NCBI RefSeq assembly: GCF_022317005.1
Contig: NZ_CP081006.1
Location: 2,914,001-2,978,000 of the forward strand
Direction: 5' to 3'
DNA: 64,000 nucleotides
Origin: Mycobacterium sp. IDR2000157661
GTDB taxonomy: Bacteria; Actinomycetota; Actinomycetes; Mycobacteriales; Mycobacteriaceae
The notes below the pieces were generated by a model. The model did no database searches and was not told where the DNA came from. It saw nothing but the letters and a program-made list of their open reading frames with translations. The position numbers and the translations under genes were made by a program. This document shows positions 58,362 to 64,000 of the stretch, piece by piece. The number at the start of each line of letters is the position of its first letter. Within the stretch, counting starts at the first letter, position 1.

Positions 58362-58414
58362 CGCCTGATCGGCGCTACGACGACGTGTAGTAATCGGCTT
58401 CTGTTTCGTGCACA

Positions 58415-58798
58415 ATGGCGGCTATGACACGCGCTTTGGACCTGCGTTCCATCGCGGGCTGGTTTCGCCTCGTCGCCCTGCTCGAGGCAGTCAGCTGGGT
58501 GGGCCTGCTGACCGGGATGTACTTCAAGTACGTGGGCACGCCCCGCACCGAGATCGGCGTCAAGATATTCGGCATGGCGCACGGGCTGATCTTCGTCGCC
58601 TTCGTGCTCCTCGGCCTGCTGGCAGGAGTCGCCTTCAAGTGGGCGCTCGGCACCTGGGCGCTGGCCGTACTGGCCGGCGTCGTGCCGCTGGCCAGCGTGG
58701 TCTTCGTCATCTGGGTGGATCGCACCGGTCGGATGGGGGCGCCGGCCGCCGCCATGGCGCTCGCACAACCGGGGCGGTCGGCACTCGAAACGACGTGA
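58415..58798 (+). CDS. DUF3817 membrane protein
   Basis: A 127-residue membrane protein with three to four hydrophobic helices (LVALLEAVSWVGLLTGMYFK, GLIFVAFVLLGLLAG, WALAVLAGVVPLASVVFVI), the DUF3817 pattern. ATG at 58415 or ATG at 58424 (TRALDLRS) could be the start. Function unknown. It lies between fadA4 and the thioredoxin-like gene and has no counterpart in the M. tuberculosis gene order I recall. Confidence 0.75.
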   Translation: MAAMTRALDLRSIAGWFRLVALLEAVSWVGLLTGMYFKYVGTPRTEIGVKIFGMAHGLIFVAFVLLGLLAGVAFKWALGTWALAVLAGVVPLASVVFVIWVDRTGRMGAPAAAMALAQPGRSALETT

Positions 58799-58811
58799 CA
58801 GACTTACTGAC

Positions 58812-59705
58812 GTGAGTCGTCCACGACCCCCTATTGCGGCCTCGATGGCCGGCGCGGTTGATCTGTCGGCCCTCAAGCAGCGGCCTGCCACGAGCGAAGC
58901 GGGCCAATCCGGTCCAGCCGGCGGCGTCGAGGTAACCGAGGCCAACCTCGAAGACGAGGTGCTGGTCCGGTCCGGTCAGGTACCCGTTGTGGTGCTGCTG
59001 TGGTCGCCGCGCAGCGACGCCAGCGTCCAGTTGGGTGACGCACTGGCCGCGCTGGCCAACTCCGACGGCGGCAAGTGGTCGCTGGCGACCGTCAACGTCG
59101 ATGCGGTGCCGCGAGTTGCCCAGATGTTCGGCGTTCAGGCGGTTCCGACGGCGGTCGCACTCGCGGCGGGCCAGCCGCTGTCCAGCTTTCAGGGCATGCA
59201 GCCGCCGGAGCAGCTGCGCCGGTGGGTCGACTCGCTGCTGAGCGCGGTCGCGGGGAAGCTGCCCGGCGGCGGCGACCCCGAGCAACCCGAACAGGTCGAC
59301 CCCGAGCTCGCGAACGCCCGCGCTCACCTCGACGCCGGGGAGTTCGACGCCGCGCGCACCGCCTACCAGGCGATCCTCGACGCCAACCCGGGCCACGCCG
59401 AGGCCAAGGGGGCGGTTCGTCAGATCGCGTTCTTGCAGCGAGCGACGACGCGCGCCCCCGGTGCGGTGGTTGCCGCCGACGCCAATCCCGACGATATCGA
59501 GACCGCCTTCGCCGCGGCCGACGTCGAGATCCTGCAGCAGAACGTCGGCGCCGCGTTCGACCGGCTCATCGGGTTGATCAAGCGGACGTCGGGCGACGAC
59601 CGCGCCAAGGTGCGCACCCGGTTGGTCGAGCTCTTCGACCTCTTCGATCCCGCCGAGCCCGAAGTGATCGCCGGTCGTCGCAAGCTGGCCAACGCCCTCT
59701 ACTGA
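58812..59705 (+). CDS. Thioredoxin-like tetratricopeptide protein
   Basis: A 297-residue protein corresponding to Rv1324. A thioredoxin fold (about residues 40-145) is followed by TPR helices (about 150-297). The usual CxxC is replaced by SPRS (LLWSPRSDASVQ), so it is unlikely to be a disulfide oxidoreductase. This architecture matches the CnoX/YbbN chaperone-holdase group. GTG start at 58812 comes 13 bases after the DUF3817 stop. Convergent with glgB. Confidence 0.85.
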   Translation: MSRPRPPIAASMAGAVDLSALKQRPATSEAGQSGPAGGVEVTEANLEDEVLVRSGQVPVVVLLWSPRSDASVQLGDALAALANSDGGKWSLATVNVDAVPRVAQMFGVQAVPTAVALAAGQPLSSFQGMQPPEQLRRWVDSLLSAVAGKLPGGGDPEQPEQVDPELANARAHLDAGEFDAARTAYQAILDANPGHAEAKGAVRQIAFLQRATTRAPGAVVAADANPDDIETAFAAADVEILQQNVGAAFDRLIGLIKRTSGDDRAKVRTRLVELFDLFDPAEPEVIAGRRKLANALY

Positions 59706-59714
59706 TTCTCGCGG

Positions 59715-61922
59715 TTAGGACTCGGCCGGTTCGTACTCGAACCACAGCGCTGCCAATGGGGGCAGCACCATGACCGCGGACGCCGGCCGCCCGTGCCATG
59801 GCTCGTCGGTGGCCTGCACGGCGCCGTAGTTGCCGATGCCCGAACCGTTGTAGACGTCGGCGTCGGTGTTGAGCACCTCGCGCCAGCTGCCGGCGTGCGG
59901 CAGACCGAGGCGGTAGCGGGAGTGTTCCGATCCCGAGAAGTTGAACACGCAAGCCAGCACCGACCCGTCGTCGCCATAGCGCAGGAAGCTGAGCACGTTG
60001 TTGGCAGAGTCGTTGGCGTCGATCCACGAGTAACCCTCGGGGCGGGTGTCCTGTGACCACAGTGCGCGCCTGCTGCGGTAGATGGCGTTCATGTCCTGCA
60101 TCATGCGCAGCACGCCCGTCGAGAAGCCGTTCTCGTCGAGCTGGTACCAGTCGACGCCGCGCTCCTCGGACCATTCGGCCCGCTGGCCGAACTCCTGGCC
60201 CATGAACAGCAGTTGCTTGCCCGGATGTGCCCACTGGTAGGCCAGTAGACCGCGCAGCCCGGCCGCTTTCATGTGATCGTCACCCGGCATCCGGCCCCAC
60301 AGCGTGCCCTTGCCGTGCACGACCTCGTCGTGGCTGATCGGCAGCACGTAGTTCTCGCTGAACGCGTAGAGCATCGAGAACGTGATCTCGTGATGGTGGT
60401 AACTGCGGTGAATCGGGTCGCGCTTGATGAACTCCAGCGTGTCGTTCATCCAGCCCATGTTCCACTTCATCGAGAAGCCAAGGCCGCCGAGGTTGGTCGG
60501 CCTTGTGACACCGGGCCACGACGTCGACTCCTCGGCGATGGTCACGACGCCGGGAGCGGCCTTGTGCACTGTCGCGTTCATCTCCTGCAGGAACTGCACG
60601 GCCTCGAGGTTCTCGCGGCCGCCGTAGACGTTGGGCGTCCAGCCGCCCTCCGGGCGTGAGTAGTCCAGGTACAGCATCGACGCAACGGCGTCCACCCGCA
60701 GGCCGTCGATGTGGAACTCCTGCAGCCAGTAGAGCGCGTTGGCCACCAGGAAGTTGCGCACCTCGGCGCGGCCGAAGTCGAAAACGTAAGTGCCCCAGTC
60801 GAGTTGCTCGCCACGGCGCGGATCGGAGTGTTCGTAGAGCGCGGTGCCGTCGAACCGGCCCAGCGCCCACGCGTCCTTGGGGAAATGCGCGGGCACCCAG
60901 TCCATGATCACGCCGATGCCGGCCTGATGCAGGGTGTCGACCAGATGGCGGAACTCGTCGGGGGTGCCCATGCGCGACGTCGGCGCGTAATACGACGTCA
61001 CCTGGTAGCCCCAGGAACCGCCGAACGGGTGCTCGGCCACCGGCATCAGCTCGACATGGGTGAATCCATGGTCGACGACGTATTCGGTGAGCTGCTGAGC
61101 CAGTTCGCGGTAGCTCAGCCCCGGCCGCCACGACATCAGGTGCACTTCGTAGGTGCTCATCGGCTCGAACACCGGGTTCTGGGCGGCGCGCTGCGCCATC
61201 CAGTCCTGGTCCTCCCACGTGTAGTCGCTCTTGGTCACCTTGGATGCCGTTTTCGGTGGCACCTCGGTGGCGAACGCCATCGGGTCGGCGCGCTCGGAGA
61301 CCGATCCGTCGGCGCCGCGGATCCGGAACTTGTAGAGCCCGCCGATCTCGAAGCCCGGCCAGAACAGCTCCCAGACGCCGGTCGAACCCAGCACCCGCAG
61401 TTGTGCCTCGTTGGCGTCCCAATGGTTGAACTCACCGATCAGGCTGACGCCTGTGGCGTTCGGTGCCCATACCGCGAACGAGACGCCTTCGACGACCCCG
61501 TCGGGGGTGGTGTAGCTGCGTGGATGCGCACCGAGGATGTCCCACAGCCGTTCATGACGGCCCTCGGCGAAAAGGTGCAGATCCATCTCGCCGAGCGTGG
61601 GCAGGAAGCGGTAGGCATCGGCGACCGTGTGCACCTGATCCCCGGGGTAACGCACCTCGAGGCGGTAGTCCGAGAGACCGGTGAACGGCAGCGCGACCGC
61701 GAACAGCCCCGCCTCGATGTGCTGGAAGACATAGCGTTTCCCGCCGACCAGCGCGGTCACCTCTTCCGCATGGGGCCGGTAGGCGCGTAGCACCGTGTGG
61801 TCGTCGTACTCGTGGGCCCCGAGGACCGAGTGCGGGTCGTGGTGCTCCCCGGCCAGCAGCCGGTTGAGGTCGGCGGTGTGCGGTCGCAGATGCGGACTGC
61901 TCGCTTGCTTGGTCTGCGTCAT
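59715..61922 (-). CDS. glgB: 1,4-alpha-glucan branching enzyme
   Basis: Introduces alpha-1,6 branches into linear alpha-glucan; 735 residues. An N-terminal CBM48 region ([20 protein letters not shown]) precedes the GH13 catalytic domain with nucleophile Asp in [12 protein letters not shown], acid/base Glu in [12 protein letters not shown], and stabilising Asp in [15 protein letters not shown] at 61922 ([15 protein letters not shown]) matches family length; the frame is open to 62084. It follows glgE by four bases, forming the glgE-glgB pair. Confidence 0.95.
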   Translation of the reverse strand: MTQTKQASSPHLRPHTADLNRLLAGEHHDPHSVLGAHEYDDHTVLRAYRPHAEEVTALVGGKRYVFQHIEAGLFAVALPFTGLSDYRLEVRYPGDQVHTVADAYRFLPTLGEMDLHLFAEGRHERLWDILGAHPRSYTTPDGVVEGVSFAVWAPNATGVSLIGEFNHWDANEAQLRVLGSTGVWELFWPGFEIGGLYKFRIRGADGSVSERADPMAFATEVPPKTASKVTKSDYTWEDQDWMAQRAAQNPVFEPMSTYEVHLMSWRPGLSYRELAQQLTEYVVDHGFTHVELMPVAEHPFGGSWGYQVTSYYAPTSRMGTPDEFRHLVDTLHQAGIGVIMDWVPAHFPKDAWALGRFDGTALYEHSDPRRGEQLDWGTYVFDFGRAEVRNFLVANALYWLQEFHIDGLRVDAVASMLYLDYSRPEGGWTPNVYGGRENLEAVQFLQEMNATVHKAAPGVVTIAEESTSWPGVTRPTNLGGLGFSMKWNMGWMNDTLEFIKRDPIHRSYHHHEITFSMLYAFSENYVLPISHDEVVHGKGTLWGRMPGDDHMKAAGLRGLLAYQWAHPGKQLLFMGQEFGQRAEWSEERGVDWYQLDENGFSTGVLRMMQDMNAIYRSRRALWSQDTRPEGYSWIDANDSANNVLSFLRYGDDGSVLACVFNFSGSEHSRYRLGLPHAGSWREVLNTDADVYNGSGIGNYGAVQATDEPWHGRPASAVMVLPPLAALWFEYEPAES

Positions 61923-61926
61923 GTTG

Positions 61927-64000
61927 TCACTCCCTACGCAGCAGATTGAGTCGTTGGTCGGCGGGCACGTGCGGCATGTTGAGAATGTGTGCCACTGCCC
62001 GGACGGGGTCGATGCGCACGTAATTGGCCTGACCCCATTGGTATTCCTCACCGGTGATCTCGTCGCGTACCCAGAACCGGTCATAGGGCTCCATACCCAG
62101 AGCGCCCATGTCCAGCCACAGGGTGGCCTCCTCCGGACCGAACGGATTGATGGTGACCACCACGAGCACCTGGTCGCCCGACACCGGATCGAACTTGCTG
62201 TAGGCGATCAGCGCGTCGTTGTCGACGTGATGGAAATTGATGGTGCGCAACTCGTGCAGCGCGGGGTGCAACCGGCGAATCTCGTTGAGCCGGGTGAGGA
62301 ACGGCTCCAACGACTCTCCGTCGGCCAACGCGGCATCGAAGTCGCGCGGGCGCAGTTCGTACTTCTCCGAGTTGAGGTACTCCTCGCTGCCCTCCCGCAC
62401 CGGCCGGTGCTCGAAGAGTTCGAACCCGGAGTACACCCCCCAGGTCGAGCTCATGGTCGCCGCCAGCGCCGCGCGGATCGCGAACATGCCGGGGCCGCCG
62501 TGCTGGAGGCTTTCGTGCAGGATGTCGGGGGTGTTGACGAACAGGTTCGGCCGGGCGTAGTCGGCGTGTTCGGCGATCTGCTCGCCGAATTCGACGATCT
62601 CCCACTTCGCGGTGCGCCAGGTGAAGTACGTGTAGGACTGCGTGAAACCGAGTTTCGCAAGCCCGTACAACCGGGCGGGCCGGGTGAACGCCTCCGCCAG
62701 GAACAGCACGTCGGGCTCTTCGTTCTTCACCTCGCCGATCAGCCACGCCCAGAAGTTCGGTGGCTTGGTGTGCGGGTTGTCGACGCGGAACACCTTGACG
62801 CCGTGTGAGATCCAGTACCGCACCACCCGCAGCACCTCCTCGTAGAGGCCGGTCGGGTCGTTGTCGAAGTTCAGCGGATAGATGTCCTGGTATTTCTTCG
62901 GCGGGTTCTCCGCATAAGCGATGGTGCCGTCGGGTAGCACGGTGAACCACTCCGGATGTTCACGGGCCCACGGGTGATCCGGCGCGCACTGCAGCGCCAG
63001 GTCGAGTGCCACCTCCATGCCGTCGTCGCGGGCGGCGGCGACGAAGTCGTCGAAGTCATCGATCGTGCCCAGCATCGGGTGAACGGCGTCGTGGCCGCCC
63101 TCGCTGGAGCCGATCGCCCACGGTGAGCCGACGTCCTTCGGCGCCGCGGTGACGCTGTTGTTGCGTCCCTTGCGGTGTACCTTCCCGATCGGGTGGATCG
63201 GCGGTAGGTAGACCACGTCGAAGCCCATCCTGGCCACCCGCGGCAAGGCCTTGGTGGCAGTGGCGAACGTGCCGTGCACCGGGTTGCCCTGGGCGTCCCA
63301 GCCGCCGGTGGAGCGGGGGAAGAATTCGTACCAGGAACTGAACCGGGCCAGCGGCCGGTCCACCCACACGCCGTACTGCTCGCCCCGGGTGACCAATTCG
63401 CGCAGCGGGTACTGGTCGAGAAGTTCGGCGACGTCGTCGGCGAGCGCAGCGCCGGCGCGCGCGAACGGGTCGCCTGGCTGCCGCAGCAGAGCCGCGGCCT
63501 CGAGCAGGGGATAGCGGTGTTGACGCGGCACCCCGGTCGCGGCGCGTTCCAGCAGTTGCGCGCCGACCAGCAGGTCGTTCGACAATTCCGACTCGCTCTG
63601 CCCAGCGTCCAGTTTGGCCGTCACGTTCTTGCGCCACGTCGCTATCGGGTCGCCCCAGCCGTCCACTCGGAACGTCCACAGCCCGATGCAGTCGGGACTG
63701 AACGCGCCGTGGAACACGTCCGGGGTGCGCCCGGCGGCCATCGGTAGATGCTGCGGCTTCTTGCGTGGGGCTGCGCTGACCACGGCTTCGATGGGCACCG
63801 GTTCGGCGGCCCTGGTGAGCCCCGGCGGGTCGTCGGCGAGCTTCGGGTACGACGACCCGTGGTAGCGCACCACCAGGGTGGCCGCGACCGCCTCGTGGCC
63901 TTCACGCCACACCGTCGCGGTCACCGGCACTATCTCGCCGACGACCGCCTTGGCCGGGTAGCGACCGCCGGAAACAACGGGCTGGACGTCATCGATTCCG
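61927..64000 (-). CDS. glgE: Maltosyltransferase GlgE, 5' end outside window
   Basis: Transfers maltose from maltose-1-phosphate onto alpha-glucan; a GH13_3 enzyme essential in M. tuberculosis unless the pathway is blocked earlier. About 690 residues are visible; translation runs through the right edge, so ATG at 63930 is internal. Nucleophile Asp is in [15 protein letters not shown], acid/base Glu in [15 protein letters not shown], and a third catalytic Asp in NTPDILHE. Only a few N-terminal codons are missing. glgB follows directly. Confidence 0.95.
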   Translation of the reverse strand, partial: GIDDVQPVVSGGRYPAKAVVGEIVPVTATVWREGHEAVAATLVVRYHGSSYPKLADDPPGLTRAAEPVPIEAVVSAAPRKKPQHLPMAAGRTPDVFHGAFSPDCIGLWTFRVDGWGDPIATWRKNVTAKLDAGQSESELSNDLLVGAQLLERAATGVPRQHRYPLLEAAALLRQPGDPFARAGAALADDVAELLDQYPLRELVTRGEQYGVWVDRPLARFSSWYEFFPRSTGGWDAQGNPVHGTFATATKALPRVARMGFDVVYLPPIHPIGKVHRKGRNNSVTAAPKDVGSPWAIGSSEGGHDAVHPMLGTIDDFDDFVAAARDDGMEVALDLALQCAPDHPWAREHPEWFTVLPDGTIAYAENPPKKYQDIYPLNFDNDPTGLYEEVLRVVRYWISHGVKVFRVDNPHTKPPNFWAWLIGEVKNEEPDVLFLAEAFTRPARLYGLAKLGFTQSYTYFTWRTAKWEIVEFGEQIAEHADYARPNLFVNTPDILHESLQHGGPGMFAIRAALAATMSSTWGVYSGFELFEHRPVREGSEEYLNSEKYELRPRDFDAALADGESLEPFLTRLNEIRRLHPALHELRTINFHHVDNDALIAYSKFDPVSGDQVLVVVTINPFGPEEATLWLDMGALGMEPYDRFWVRDEITGEEYQWGQANYVRIDPVRAVAHILNMPHVPADQRLNLLRRE

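Overview
The window is a high-GC actinobacterial chromosome segment, and the gene order identifies it as Mycobacterium sensu lato. From the tRNA-Arg/argS junction to the right edge, the order follows the M. tuberculosis block Rv1292-Rv1327c: argS, lysA, thrA, thrC, thrB, rho, rpmE, prfA, prmC, Rv1301-type gene, wecA, atpI-like gene, atpBEFHAGDC, DUF2550 gene, PduO-type adenosyltransferase, murA, rrs-rrl-rrf, ogt, alkA, adenylate cyclase, nucS, epimerase, fadA4, thioredoxin-like gene, glgB, glgE. The short 16S helix-18 segment (about 44170-44210) and two promoter candidates ahead of the rRNA operon suggest a rapidly growing or environmental species (Mycolicibacterium-like). The species cannot be named from the sequence alone.

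Region by region. 1-3735 (minus) is a four-gene operon of an NTF2-like protein, a sulfotransferase, a DUF1214 protein and an SDR. A lone SDR runs divergently at 3802-4692. 5090-15426 is an accessory block of secreted proteins: a seven-bladed propeller fused to an alpha/beta hydrolase, a beta-helix protein, a CocE-type hydrolase, and a large Ig-like/propeller protein sharing the N-terminus of the first. It stops beside the 3' end of a tRNA-Arg(CCG) gene. 15651-22120 holds argS and the aspartate-family genes for lysine and threonine, mostly with overlapping start and stop codons. 22433-32728 carries transcription termination, translation release and wall-precursor genes (rho, rpmE, prfA, prmC, wecA), with five genes inserted between rho and rpmE (MarR regulator, mycothiol-dependent-type enzyme, TetR regulator, acyl-CoA ligase, proline-rich protein). 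32966-40944 is the complete F1Fo ATP synthase operon. 42152-49030 holds murA and the rRNA operon, closed by a strong terminator. 49046-55574 holds alkylation repair, a lipoprotein cluster and an adenylate cyclase. 55612-64000 holds mismatch-repair nucS, propionate and acyl metabolism genes, and glgB/glgE for alpha-glucan synthesis.

Most notable observations. (1) AtpE has Met at residue 63, where Ala is usual; this change is linked to natural bedaquiline resistance in a few mycobacteria. (2) alkA carries one extra base just after its catalytic motif, which throws its frame into ogt and produces an apparent Ada-AlkA-Ogt fusion. (3) AtpD has a 43-residue acidic repeat tail. (4) thrC contains an in-frame G/C-rich palindromic element. 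(5) Two small ORFs overlap the starts of the CocE hydrolase and the atpI-like gene. (6) The secreted propeller/hydrolase block is the best candidate for an uncharacterised system. No CRISPR array, insertion sequence or prophage was seen.
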